DNA from: an uncultured Eggerthella sp.
GTDB taxonomy: Bacteria; Actinomycetota; Coriobacteriia; Coriobacteriales; Eggerthellaceae
Length of the DNA: 24,507 bases
Direction: 5' to 3'
Assembly: GCA_900544455.1 (NCBI GenBank)
Contig: UQVJ01000018.1
Span: forward strand, 1-24,507
Part shown: in pieces, positions 7,013 to 14,880 of the stretch
Position numbering within the stretch: the first letter of the stretch is position 1
Layout of the letters: the number at the start of each line of letters is the position of its first letter
Notes under the pieces: generated by a model
Told to the model about the DNA's origin: nothing
Database searches by the model: none
What the model saw: the letters and a program-made list of their open reading frames with translations, nothing else
Made by a program: the position numbers and the translations under genes

Positions 7013-8305
7013 CTACTGATCTTTGGGAATCCGACCCGCGAAAAACGACAGTGCGCATTGAGCCGTGGCGAGGATTGCCATAAATACCAAGGGCGCTTCG
7101 AATCCCTGCGTTGTTTCCGTGAGTGCGCCGAATACAAAGGGTCCGCATGCGGCAAGAAGATAGCCAAGCGATTGAGCAAAACCCGAAAGGGCAACTGTTT
7201 CGGCGTGGGTTCTTCCGCGCAGAGAGATAAGGGTAAGTGCCACCACTAGCGAAGCCCCTTGCCCCATTCCCCCAAAAATACTCCAGAGAAGGGAAAGGCG
7301 CGGGCTCAGGAGCCATCCCAATGCGGCGACTAGCAGCGGCGCGCTTGCCAGGATCCCTGCGCACACTTGATTGCCGCGAAGATACATGAAGCGCGGGATT
7401 AGAAGGCCCGATACGATGCCGAGCGCCTGGAATATGAAGAGGTGCACGCCTGCTTCGCCGGAGGAAAAACCAGCAGCTCCAGCAATACCGGGAAGCCAAT
7501 TGCAGAAGGTGTAGAACGCTGCAGATTGAAGCCCCATGAAGAGCGTGACAAGCCAGGTCGATGGTCTTTTCAGCAACGTGCGAAGGGGAGATTCCGCCTG
7601 TGTGTTTTCGCTGATGGGGCAGGCTTCCTTTGCGCTTTCGGGCATTTGCTCAAGGTGCGTTTCGGCGAGCGTTTCGGCGACGTTGCATCTTTCATCAGTC
7701 TGAATGCTTTTGATGCTTCGAGTGAGTTTTGTGCGCAGCAGCCACAGAAGGGCGGCAAGCAGTGCGGGAATTGCCCAGAACGCCAATGCAGGTTGCCAGC
7801 CTCCGAGGGCGTCGGCAGCTGCCGAGGCGGTTAGGCCAGCAAGTGCCGAGCCTGCAGTGACGCAGGCGGAATAAGCTCCGGTTGCAAATGAGACGTTATC
7901 GATGAAGTCGCGCTTAACGATGGCAGGCGCCAGCACGTTGCCTACGGCAATGGATGCGCCAATTGCCAGGGTGCCTAGCCAAACCATGCTCTCGCCCGAG
8001 AGCGAACGCACTATGCATCCACTGGCAAGGGCGATAAGCGCCCAAAAAAGCACCTTGTCGCTGTCGAGTTTTGCGGTCAGCGCACCAACGATCAGGCTAA
8101 ACAGCGCAAAAGCGAGAAGGGGCAGGGAGCCCAATAGCCCCTGTATCGATTCACCCCAGCCGAATGTGGTTCCGATGCTGGAAAGCAAGGGGCCCACTGC
8201 AACGATGGCAGGGCGCAGATTCAACGCAACCAGGAAAATTACGCAGCTTGCCAACAAAGGTGCTGCTTTGCGCCGTTCCTGCGTTTGGGCTTTTGGTTGG
8301 TCCAT
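7013..8305 (-). CDS. MFS transporter of the CynX/NimT type
   Basis: This 430-residue protein is very hydrophobic, with about 12 membrane spans in two six-span halves. The halves are separated by a polar cytoplasmic loop around residues 195-245 (TRSIKSIQTDER to QAESPLRTLLKRPSTW). The first span ends in NLRPAIVAVGPLL, a motif typical of the CynX/YycB/NimT branch of the major facilitator superfamily, whose members include a cyanate transporter and nitroimidazole-resistance proteins. The substrate here is unknown, so no symbol is given. It is transcribed alone on the minus strand, convergent with hypB and divergent from the MerR-like gene. The ribosome site (AGGAAGG) is ~14 bases from the ATG. 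Confidence 0.85.
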   Translation of the reverse strand: MDQPKAQTQERRKAAPLLASCVIFLVALNLRPAIVAVGPLLSSIGTTFGWGESIQGLLGSLPLLAFALFSLIVGALTAKLDSDKVLFWALIALASGCIVRSLSGESMVWLGTLAIGASIAVGNVLAPAIVKRDFIDNVSFATGAYSACVTAGSALAGLTASAAADALGGWQPALAFWAIPALLAALLWLLRTKLTRSIKSIQTDERCNVAETLAETHLEQMPESAKEACPISENTQAESPLRTLLKRPSTWLVTLFMGLQSAAFYTFCNWLPGIAGAAGFSSGEAGVHLFIFQALGIVSGLLIPRFMYLRGNQVCAGILASAPLLVAALGWLLSPRLSLLWSIFGGMGQGASLVVALTLISLRGRTHAETVALSGFAQSLGYLLAACGPFVFGALTETTQGFEAPLVFMAILATAQCALSFFAGRIPKDQ

Positions 8306-8693
8306 GCTTTGCTTGCAGCCTTCCTGGTTTTGCTTCTGTTTCTAGTCTGTCTATTATGCGCTGCCATTTTTGCTTTTCGGATTAAATGCCGGAATTGGCT
8401 TTGTTTGTTGTCGCTCTTTGCATCGCTTCTTTTTTTGCAATTGTCCCGAAGTGTTGCTCCCCGGTGTCCATCTCGCCGCCTCCCTCGCGATTTTTACACG
8501 CCCTATAACGACGGCGGGGCCTGCCCCTGTCGCACGTATTCCCGTTGTTATGGAGGCAAAAATGGAGTACCTAGCTGGGGACATCTCTCCTCGCCAAGCT
8601 GCAGCTTCCGCTTGTCGCGCAGAAGAATGGTTTGTGCTTGCTGTTCAACAGTTGAACAGCTTTTGTAGAGACGAGGAGGTGAGAGAACCTGAA
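8306..8693. other. Divergent control region, with possible in-frame extension of the regulator gene
   Basis: This 388-bp gap lies between divergent genes. Its left half is T-rich. An in-frame ATG at 8562, with GGAGG five bases upstream, could start the regulator 44 residues earlier; the extra residues resemble nothing known. A perfect palindrome lies at 8640-8660. Possible -10 sequences are CATAAT on the minus strand (8358-8353) for the transporter and TATAAC (8504-8509) for the regulator, both without good -35 partners. Confidence 0.4.
8640..8660. promoter_or_regulatory. Perfect 10-bp palindrome, candidate operator
   Basis: Arms GCTGTTCAAC (8640-8649) and GTTGAACAGC (8651-8660) flank a single A. 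The palindrome lies 33 bp before the chosen regulator start and upstream of its strong AGGAGGTGA ribosome site. It is a natural candidate for autoregulation by the MerR-like protein. No U-tract follows, so a terminator is unlikely. Confidence 0.6.
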
Positions 8694-9449
8694 ATGTCAA
8701 AAGCAGAATGGAAGATTTCCCAGGTTGAAAAGCTTATTGGACTATCGAGGCGCGATATCCAAAGAGCGTGCTACAAAGGGCGCGGCGGCGTTGCCATATT
8801 GCAGCCAAAGGATAGCTCGTGGGGAAGGCGTAACTACAGCCTTGAAGATGTTGCGACTTTGTTTGTGGTGAAGTGTCACAAAGAGCGTGGCCTGAGCCTG
8901 GTCGAAGTCAAGAAGGTGTTCGAACGCTCCGATGCGAGCGAAGGCGGTTGCGCGATGCTCGAAGACCAGGTATCTCTCATGCTCGATCGGCGCGATGAGC
9001 TGGAGCGGCAAATTGCCTGCGGAAGGTTACTGGTGGCTGCGATGAAAGGCAGGACGCCGCTTCGCAAGCTGGTTCGCTCGTATGTGATGAAAGCCGTTGT
9101 TGATGCTGCAAGTACTCAGGAGCAATCTGGCACCAACGTGTATTTTGCCCTGCTGCAGCGATGCGTACTGATAAGTGCAGGCGAAGTTGACGAGCTTGAA
9201 AAGGGCATTAGGAAATGGCTAGACAAAGGAGAAAGGCCCGATGCGGAATGTGTGCAGGGCTTTCTTCGCAAAGAATTCGAACGCACTGCCCGGCTTGTTG
9301 GAGGGTCAACGCAGGCTGACGTGGCAAGGGCGCTCGGTGAAGTGCTCGATTCGCCCAGTATGGAACCGACCCTTGAACTGTGGCTTGATCCAGGATCCTA
9401 CGAATTCATTGACGAAGCGTTAAGCGTGGCACTGGCAGCGAAAGCTTAG
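8694..9449 (+). CDS. MerR-like transcriptional regulator with a large C-terminal domain
   Basis: The 251-residue product opens with a MerR-type DNA-binding region: WKISQVEKLIGLSRRDIQRACYK forms the helix-turn-helix (residues ~6-28), then RRNYSLEDVATLFVVKCHKERGLSLVEVKKVF forms the second helical part (~47-78). A coiled-coil stretch (SLMLDRRDELERQI) follows, then ~130 mostly helical residues I cannot assign. They have no metal-binding Cys pattern, so this may be a ligand-sensing or dimerisation domain. Start ATG 8694 suits the family because the HTH begins within six residues; AGGAGGTGA lies at 8674-8682. ATG 8562, also with a GGAGG site, is a possible alternative. It heads the following membrane-protein cluster, 30 bp upstream of the next gene, and may control it. 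Confidence 0.7.
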   Translation: MSKAEWKISQVEKLIGLSRRDIQRACYKGRGGVAILQPKDSSWGRRNYSLEDVATLFVVKCHKERGLSLVEVKKVFERSDASEGGCAMLEDQVSLMLDRRDELERQIACGRLLVAAMKGRTPLRKLVRSYVMKAVVDAASTQEQSGTNVYFALLQRCVLISAGEVDELEKGIRKWLDKGERPDAECVQGFLRKEFERTARLVGGSTQADVARALGEVLDSPSMEPTLELWLDPGSYEFIDEALSVALAAKA

Positions 9450-9479
9450 TTTTGATTGTGAGAAATAGGAGAAAACGGT

Positions 9480-10313
9480 ATGGAAAAAGGAAAGAAAAAG
9501 AAGTTTGGAATTGCGGCAGTGCTTGTTGTTGCGCTTGTCCTAATTATCGGAGGAGTTGTTTGGTTCGTACCTCATCAAAGGGCGGTAGATTCCTTCAATA
9601 ATGCTGCAAGCGGGCTTGAAAGCCGAAACGCAGAAGTCGATTCCGCGATAGAGGAGCTTCAAAACCTTCAGTCGGGAAGCGATAAGCCGCTTGATGAGTC
9701 GTTGTATGAAACGGCAAGCAACGTCATTGGTCAGGCTCAGGCGGTTAAAGAGTCGGTTCCCGAAATGCCTTTTGCGACCGAGGAAATAGCGAGCAAAGCA
9801 GAGCAAATAAACGAGATGGGCCATTATGATGACCAGCTTAAAGCTCTTAATGAAACTAAAACTGCATTCGCAGATAGTATCGCGCAACTGAAGCAAGTTA
9901 CTGCCCCTTCGGAAGCATTTGTCGTTCAACGAATCACGGGCCTTTCGAACGTTACAGGGGCAGAAGCAGCAACTGAGGCAAACGATCCAAACAGACAGCT
10001 TAATAAGCCAGGTGGATATACCGCTGCCGTCTTCTTCTCTTCGGACTTGGTTGACCGCTCGAAAGTGTACTCCGATGGAAGCGGAATCGTGAATGCTGGA
10101 ACCGATGGGGGCGGTTGTGTCGAGGTGTATTCGACTGCAGAGGATGCGGAAAAGAGGAATTCCTACCTTGGTTCCTTCGACGGCACCATCCTTGCGTCTG
10201 GCTCTCATGAAGTTCTTGGAACGTGTGTTGTCCGAACCTCGAATTTGCTTACTGCTTCTAATCAAAAGTTAATTGCTGAAGAAATTAAAGAGAGTCTGAT
10301 TCGCTTGGAGTAA
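9480..10313 (+). CDS. Membrane-anchored extracytoplasmic protein, unknown function
   Basis: The product has 277 residues. A Lys-rich start (MEKGKKKKFG) and one hydrophobic segment (~11-30) indicate an N-terminal anchor with the rest outside the membrane. Residues ~35-145 are helical and coiled-coil-like with no Cys. The final ~130 residues (from ITGLSNVTGAE) form a compact domain with GGYTAAVFFSS, GTDGGGCVEVYSTAEDA, NSYLGSFDGTILASGSHEVLGTCVVRTS. I recall similar C-terminal domains in surface or membrane proteins of gut Gram-positive bacteria, without known function. It contains two Cys that could pair. It follows the regulator by 30 bp. A strong hairpin in the next gap may partly separate it from the DUF4230-like genes. 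Confidence 0.75.
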   Translation: MEKGKKKKFGIAAVLVVALVLIIGGVVWFVPHQRAVDSFNNAASGLESRNAEVDSAIEELQNLQSGSDKPLDESLYETASNVIGQAQAVKESVPEMPFATEEIASKAEQINEMGHYDDQLKALNETKTAFADSIAQLKQVTAPSEAFVVQRITGLSNVTGAEAATEANDPNRQLNKPGGYTAAVFFSSDLVDRSKVYSDGSGIVNAGTDGGGCVEVYSTAEDAEKRNSYLGSFDGTILASGSHEVLGTCVVRTSNLLTASNQKLIAEEIKESLIRLE

Positions 10314-10351
10314 AGGGCTCGTGGCGGACTATGCATAGCCGATGACCGTCG

Positions 10352-10383
10352 ATGCCCATCGTCTCAACAGGGACGGTGGGCAT
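10352..10383 (+). terminator. Strong intercistronic hairpin, weak terminator candidate
   Basis: A 12-bp stem ATGCCCATCGTC (10352-10363) pairs with GACGGTGGGCAT (10372-10383), with one G-T pair and an 8-base loop. Only two T follow, so full termination is doubtful. It may attenuate read-through or protect the upstream message. Confidence 0.45.
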
Positions 10384-10428
10384 TTCGAATAATGTGATAG
10401 GAAAAGCAACGGAGAAATGGAGGCGCGA

Positions 10429-11067
10429 GTGATCGAGCGGGAAGAAGTGGAGGAGCTTTTCGAAGAAAAGCTCGACAAGAGTGATGAGAGGGGCGAAAAG
10501 AAGAAGCATTGGCTGCCGAAGCTGGTTATCGTCCTGATCCTTATTGCCTTTGTCGCTGGCATTGTATTTGCCACGGTGCCTCAGGCCCGTGGCATGCTTA
10601 CGGGTGAAGATTACGTAACGTCGACCCAGCTAAAGAAAGCGGTAAACATTGAAAACCTTTCCTCTGCTGAGTTTGTATATAACGGTATTGCCGAAAAACA
10701 TAAGGATAATAGCGAAGAGGTTGAATATCGCGTTGCGTATGACGCAACGGTAAAAGTTGGCGTAAAAATGAGCGATATCGATTTCGACATCGACCAATCG
10801 AACAAGGTTGTTGTCCCGCGTTTGCCCGAGATTGCCGTGAACAGCGTAGCGGTTGACGTGAATTCATTGAGCTACATGCCTAAAAATCCAGATGCGGGCA
10901 TGAAAGAAGTTCTTGATCTGTGCGAAGCCGATGCAAAGAACGAAGCAAGCAATTCGGACAAGTTTTACCAGACCGCAGAGGACAATATGAAATCTGTCGT
11001 CGAGGCGCTTACCCTTCCTCTGGTCAAGGGCAAGGGTTATTCAATTGCATGGGTAGAGAGCAAATAG
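10429..11067 (+). CDS. DUF4230-like membrane-anchored protein
   Basis: The 212-residue product has a charged cytoplasmic head (IEREEVEELFEEKLDK to EKKKHW), one membrane span (~26-46, LPKLVIVLILIAFVAGIVFATV) and an extracytoplasmic domain. The domain reads like DUF4230: TSTQLKKAVNIENLSSAEFVYNG, VEYRVAYDATVKVGVKMSDIDFDID, then VVVPRLPEIAVNSVAVDVNSLSY. In this family a beta-rich domain in such an N-anchored layout is common; its function is not known. The preferred start is GTG 10429, with GGAGG (10419-10423) five bases before it. ATG 10417 adds four residues but sits only two bases from its own GGAG. The related lipoprotein gene begins nine bases after its stop, implying co-translation and a shared job. 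Confidence 0.75.
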   Translation: MIEREEVEELFEEKLDKSDERGEKKKHWLPKLVIVLILIAFVAGIVFATVPQARGMLTGEDYVTSTQLKKAVNIENLSSAEFVYNGIAEKHKDNSEEVEYRVAYDATVKVGVKMSDIDFDIDQSNKVVVPRLPEIAVNSVAVDVNSLSYMPKNPDAGMKEVLDLCEADAKNEASNSDKFYQTAEDNMKSVVEALTLPLVKGKGYSIAWVESK

Positions 11068-11076
11068 GGGGCAGCG

Positions 11077-11643
11077 GTGAAGAAAACAATGATCGGCGCT
11101 ACGTGTGCATTGACGCTGGCTTTGAGCTCTTTTGCTCTTGTTGGCTGCTCGTCTCAGGAGCAGAAATCCGCCGACTTTTCGGGAGTCCAATCGGTAGCGG
11201 AGTTGGCAACGTTGAAATGCTATTACCACAATGTTGCAAAAGCCGAGCAGGACGGCGGTTTGTTTGATATTGGCTACAAGAAGGTGTGGGTTGAATACGA
11301 CGGCATCGTTGAAGTTGGTGTCGATGTTAGCCAGGTCACAATAAGCGAGCCCGATGCAGAGGGAAAAGTTCGAGTGCATGTTCCTGACGCCAAGATTCTT
11401 AATGTAAATGTTGACAAGGACTCTATTGGCGACCCTTTAATTGATAGAGGGCCAATTACTGAGGTGACTGCGGATGAAAAAACCAAAGCTTTCGCTGCTG
11501 CCCAGAAGAACATGGAAGAAGCCGCTCAGAAGAACAGCGCGATAATGGCCCAGGCTCGCGAACGCGCGAAGCAAGTTATTGAGGGCTATGTAAAGAACGC
11601 CGGATCGGAAATGGGCGAAGAATACACCGTTGAATGGGTGTAG
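11077..11643 (+). CDS. DUF4230-like lipoprotein
   Basis: This 188-residue secreted lipoprotein has a Lys-rich start, a hydrophobic signal segment and a lipobox LVGC with Cys24 as the lipidated residue. The domain after it repeats the neighbour's pattern: SVAELATLKCYYHNVAK, KVWVEYDGIVEVGVDVSQVTIS, KVRVHVPDAKILNVNVDKDS, then a helical tail of Ala/Lys/Glu (~130-175) and EEYTVEWV. It matches DUF4230 as I know it. The GTG start has AGGGGG in the end of the upstream gene, seven to eight bases away. The two DUF4230-like proteins, one span-anchored and one lipid-anchored, look like a paralogous pair facing the outside of the membrane. Function unknown. Confidence 0.8.
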   Translation: MKKTMIGATCALTLALSSFALVGCSSQEQKSADFSGVQSVAELATLKCYYHNVAKAEQDGGLFDIGYKKVWVEYDGIVEVGVDVSQVTISEPDAEGKVRVHVPDAKILNVNVDKDSIGDPLIDRGPITEVTADEKTKAFAAAQKNMEEAAQKNSAIMAQARERAKQVIEGYVKNAGSEMGEEYTVEWV

Positions 11644-11720
11644 CGGTAGTTTTGTGATTTGACCAGGTGCTTGGCGAATGTTGGGACCTGCGCATTATTT
11701 GCAATTTAGGAGTGAATTCA

Positions 11721-13073
11721 ATGGGCAAGAATCCTTTTGATATGGTTGGTGGTTTTGTGGCTGGTGCAGCCAAGGCGGCAGCCGATACGGCTGGTGGCGC
11801 GGTAAATGCAGCAGCAAAAGCAGCAAATGATGCAGGGAAGGTTGCTGGAGGCATAGCAAACGTAGCGGGAAAAGCCGCCGGTGATGCCGCAAATGCGGTG
11901 GCAAAAACAGCATCAAGCGTTGCCGAAGATGCGTTTATGGCTTTCGGGGGCTCAACGGGCAAGACGTACGCTTCGTCCATCAAGGACGACGGGGGCGCTT
12001 ATTTGGCGCCAAGTCCTGTTGTTGATGAAAAAGAAATAGCTGAGCTTGATATGCTGACAGCTCAGTTCGAAAGCCTTATTAAGCCAAATCCTGTAGCGAT
12101 GTTGGCACAAAAGGCCGGAGATGTGGTAATCCAGGGCACCTCGAAAGCCATCGCCGTAATCGGAAAAGACGATCTATATAACGAGTCGATGGGGATTATT
12201 TCAGATGCATTTAGCAAAGTTGGAGACTCGGCAAGCAAAATTAGCGTAAGCGAAGAATATGTTGTTTCCGAAATTAATAGGGCCCTCGAAGGGGTTCAGA
12301 TTTCAACGGTTGAGGAAGTTCGCTTTTTGCGCAGCTACGACCTTTCGTCGATTGCTCGCGAACAGAGGAAACAGCATTTAGCACTTGCACTTGCCGAAGG
12401 CGCAGCCACCGGAGCTCCTGGCCTGCCAGGCATTCCATTTAACCTGGTTCTGAGTACATTTCTGTTCTATCGTGCTGTTCAATCGGTGGCGATGTTCTAT
12501 GGGTACGATGTTAAAAATGACCCAGCTGAGCTGGAGCTTGCGGGTGAAGTTTTCATGGAAGCTATGAGCGTCGGCCAGTCTCTTGATGCTGGAGATAAGC
12601 CCGATGGGGCTGTGTCGGCTCAAATAACCAAGCTCATGATGCTAGGTGAAATCGCCACGGTTAAGCAAACGATCAATAAAGGATGGGCCGAAATGGCGAA
12701 GAGGGGTGGTGCATGCTTGGTTGTTGCCCAGATTCGCGCAATGGGAAATGCAGGAGTAAAGAAGACTCTTGAAAATACCGGAAAGAAGGGCCTCGAGGTC
12801 GGTGTTTTCAAAAGCGTTTTTGAGAAAATCGGAAAGCAGCTATCGAAAGATGTGGTTTCGAAGGCGGTTCCGGTTGTAGGTGGTGTCCTTGGTGCCGCAT
12901 TCGATACCGCTCAGATGAACACTATTTTGAAGTATGCGGATTTGTTCTACCACAAACGCTTTATTGTCGAAAAAGAAATGCGAATCGATGCTCTTCTTGC
13001 GGGAAAGAACATTGATGATTTTCTTGAAATTGATAACGGGTTTGAAGTTCCCGCTGGTCAAGCAAATGATTAA
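11721..13073 (+). CDS. EcsC-family protein with alanine-rich helical head
   Basis: The 450-residue protein starts MGKNPFDMVGGF and runs through ~55 residues of Ala/Gly/Lys/Asp amphipathic helix (AAKAAADTAGGAVNAAAKAA and similar), a kind of segment often used to coat membranes or pack as coiled helices. From ~residue 150 it matches the EcsC family: LALALAEGAATGAPGLPGIPFNLVLSTFLFYRAVQSVAMFYGYD, with the conserved glycine-rich loop, and a second hydrophobic region AVPVVGGVLGAAFDTAQ near 380-395. EcsC proteins are encoded near ABC transporters in some Firmicutes, but their activity is not established. ATG 11721 has AGGAGTG six bases before it. The next gene starts 12 bases after its stop and shares a similar N-terminal head. 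Confidence 0.8.
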   Translation: MGKNPFDMVGGFVAGAAKAAADTAGGAVNAAAKAANDAGKVAGGIANVAGKAAGDAANAVAKTASSVAEDAFMAFGGSTGKTYASSIKDDGGAYLAPSPVVDEKEIAELDMLTAQFESLIKPNPVAMLAQKAGDVVIQGTSKAIAVIGKDDLYNESMGIISDAFSKVGDSASKISVSEEYVVSEINRALEGVQISTVEEVRFLRSYDLSSIAREQRKQHLALALAEGAATGAPGLPGIPFNLVLSTFLFYRAVQSVAMFYGYDVKNDPAELELAGEVFMEAMSVGQSLDAGDKPDGAVSAQITKLMMLGEIATVKQTINKGWAEMAKRGGACLVVAQIRAMGNAGVKKTLENTGKKGLEVGVFKSVFEKIGKQLSKDVVSKAVPVVGGVLGAAFDTAQMNTILKYADLFYHKRFIVEKEMRIDALLAGKNIDDFLEIDNGFEVPAGQAND

Positions 13074-13085
13074 AAGGACGCAATA

Positions 13086-13751
13086 ATGTCAGGCTTTGAT
13101 CCATTCGCATTTGTTGGTGATGTTGCTAAGGGCGTTGGCGATGTTGCCAAAGGCGTTGGCGACATTGCGAACAATGCTGCAAAGGTTGCCGCTGGTGCTG
13201 TTGACGGTGCCATAAAGGCGATGGCTCCCGAGGGTAACGAGGGAGAGCAAAAATCCTTCGAAGATCACCACGAAGAGCCTCGCCCCATTCCCGAGCCTCA
13301 ATACCGAGATTGCGAAATCGACGCATTCTACGTCGAAAAGCGCTACGTCGCTGTAAGGCAAATAACGGTTGGCGCTAACGGGGAACCCCTGGAGGGCTAC
13401 CGGCATTACCTTCGCTTGTCGCGTCATGGCGTCGAGCGCGTCCAAGAGACAGACCTGTTCGCCAAGCCCATGGAGCGCATTCGTGTGCGCAACTGCACTC
13501 TTTTCAAAAACGGGGAAGAAGCGGGTGAAGACGCTTTGAGGAAAGGTGCGTTTTTCGGTTCTGTTGCAACGCTGTTTTCGTTCCATCCTTTGGCGATTGG
13601 CTTCTTGGCCGCAATAACAGCGCGGGGCAACAAGGATCTTTGGGCGTTGGATATCCTCGACTACGACGAAAAGGAATGGCTGTTCATGGTGGAGTCAAGA
13701 GAAGAGGGCGAAGACCTTCTGAAGTTCCTGGATCGCTACTATATGATCTAG
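13086..13751 (+). CDS. Orphan protein with repeated helical head and internal hydrophobic hairpin
   Basis: I do not recognise this 221-residue protein. It begins MSGFDPFAFVGDV, echoing the NPFDMVGGFV start of the EcsC neighbour, then three 7-residue repeats VGDVAKG/VGDVAKG/VGDIANN and an Ala-rich helix. After an acidic-proline linker (~50-72) comes a strand-rich part (CEIDAFYVEKRYVAVRQITV to RIRVRNCTLFKNG). A hydrophobic stretch of one or two helices follows (GAFFGSVATLFSFHPLAIGFLAAITA, ~155-180), then more strands and a closing helix (EEGEDLLKFLDRYYMI). The beta parts around a membrane hairpin could be a split PH-like domain, which is speculation. It is last in the cluster, before a strong terminator. 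Confidence 0.7.
   Translation: MSGFDPFAFVGDVAKGVGDVAKGVGDIANNAAKVAAGAVDGAIKAMAPEGNEGEQKSFEDHHEEPRPIPEPQYRDCEIDAFYVEKRYVAVRQITVGANGEPLEGYRHYLRLSRHGVERVQETDLFAKPMERIRVRNCTLFKNGEEAGEDALRKGAFFGSVATLFSFHPLAIGFLAAITARGNKDLWALDILDYDEKEWLFMVESREEGEDLLKFLDRYYMI
13113..13175 (+). repeat. In-frame 21-bp tandem repeat (three units)
   Basis: Three consecutive 21-bp units at 13113-13133, 13134-13154 and 13155-13175 encode VGDVAKG, VGDVAKG and VGDIANN. The seven-residue period suits an amphipathic helix. The near-identity of the first two units suggests recent duplication, and copy number may vary between strains. Confidence 0.85.
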
Positions 13752-13820
13752 CTGCCTGTCTGCGCTCCGGCTTTTGGCATTAGCAAGATGCCTGCATTGC
13801 AAGAGAGCTGCTATAAACTA

Positions 13821-13850
13821 AAAAGCGAGCATGTTTGTGCTCGCTTTTTT
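13821..13850 (+). terminator. Intrinsic terminator closing the EcsC/DUF4230 cluster
   Basis: An 11-bp stem AAAAGCGAGCA (13821-13831) pairs with TGCTCGCTTTT (13838-13848) over a 6-base loop. The descending arm merges into a T-run, and A-rich sequence precedes it, so it may also act on the opposite strand. It ends 23 bp before the hydrolase start. Confidence 0.9.
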
Positions 13851-13872
13851 CATGCATGTAAGGGGGCTTGCC

Positions 13873-14820
13873 GTGGGGAGTTTTAGGGAGATCGATCCAG
13901 CGCAGTTCGCGCGCCATTTTTTGGATGTTCCGTATGCCGACGAGGATCCTCGTCAGGTGATGGACATCTGGCTTCCAAATGAAGGGGAAGGTCCATTTCC
14001 GCTCATTGTGCTCGTGCACGGTGGCGGATGGGTTTCGGGCGACAAGCGCGAAAACACTATGCCGGGAGTATTCAAGTTTCCTTCGCAGGGATATGCCGTT
14101 GCCTGCATCGAGTATCGCTTGGTGCCCGATGTTCACTGGCCCGAACCGCTTGAGGATGTTCGCGCGGCTATTCGTTTTTTGCGCGCACATGCGGCCGAAT
14201 ACAATCTGAATGCTGAAAACATCGCCATCATGGGCAATTCTGCAGGTGGGCATCTTGCCTGCATGGTGGCGGCGCTCGCCGGTCGCCCTGTAATGAATGG
14301 ACGTCGTTACGGCAACCTCGACCAATCCGACGCTGTGCAGTGTTTGGTAGCGGTATATCCGCCCACCGATATGTATCAATTGGATCTGTGCGATCGCACT
14401 ACCGCCGAAGACCAAGCGGCCGCAACCGACGGCAACACCGTCCGCGGCGATACGGGCGAAAAGGGTATGGGCAAAATGCACAACCAGCTTATGGGCGTAA
14501 GCTGCATGGACAACCCGGAAATTGCGGCAACAGCAAGCCCCATTAAGTTCGTAAATGGGGATTTCCCGCCAGCGTATTTCCTCCAAGGGGTGCAGGATCG
14601 CATCATTCCCTATACGCAATCGGTTTCCATGGTGCGCATGATCAACGAACAATGCGGCGAAGGGCATGCTGAACTCAAACTCTTCCCGAATGCCGATCAT
14701 GGTGCCGCGGAAATGAAAACGGACGATGAGATTGACGTCATCCTCGATTTCATCGATCGCCATATTTGGGAGGGCGAACATGCTCGCACTCCGCTCCCGA
14801 AGGAAATAGCACTGTTGTAG
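13873..14820 (+). CDS. Alpha/beta hydrolase, HSL-type carboxylesterase-like
   Basis: The 315-residue protein has all parts of an alpha/beta-hydrolase esterase of the hormone-sensitive-lipase type. These are the oxyanion-hole motif HGGGW (around residue 46), the nucleophile elbow GNSAGGH with the catalytic Ser near residue 121, an acid in GVQDRIIP and the final His in NADHG. No signal peptide is present, so it acts in the cytoplasm; the ester substrate is unknown. I chose GTG 13873, which has AAGGGGG six bases upstream. ATG 13855 lacks a ribosome site, and starts further left fall inside the terminator. Its promoter is unclear. The Fic gene follows after a 79-bp operator-bearing gap. Confidence 0.85.
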   Translation: MGSFREIDPAQFARHFLDVPYADEDPRQVMDIWLPNEGEGPFPLIVLVHGGGWVSGDKRENTMPGVFKFPSQGYAVACIEYRLVPDVHWPEPLEDVRAAIRFLRAHAAEYNLNAENIAIMGNSAGGHLACMVAALAGRPVMNGRRYGNLDQSDAVQCLVAVYPPTDMYQLDLCDRTTAEDQAAATDGNTVRGDTGEKGMGKMHNQLMGVSCMDNPEIAATASPIKFVNGDFPPAYFLQGVQDRIIPYTQSVSMVRMINEQCGEGHAELKLFPNADHGAAEMKTDDEIDVILDFIDRHIWEGEHARTPLPKEIALL

Positions 14821-14834
14821 TATCTCGCCATTTT

Positions 14835-14880
14835 GGTAAGTATCTTAGCCAAATAAGATAAAATGGCTAAGATACTTACC
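14835..14880. promoter_or_regulatory. Perfect 17-bp inverted repeat upstream of fic, candidate operator
   Basis: GGTAAGTATCTTAGCCA (14835-14851) is exactly mirrored by TGGCTAAGATACTTACC (14864-14880) around a 12-base AT-rich spacer containing TAAAAT (14859-14864), a possible -10. A third, partial copy TGGCTAGGATATT (14884-14896) overlaps the ribosome-site region. The outer bases GCCA/TGGC extend the symmetry. Repressor binding here would block fic transcription. The C-terminal winged helix of the Fic protein is a candidate binder (inference). Confidence 0.8.

Noticed and set aside
13780..14781. 333-codon open frame antisense to the hydrolase
   Set aside because: It lies opposite a gene with a complete catalytic triad and contains no recognisable domain.
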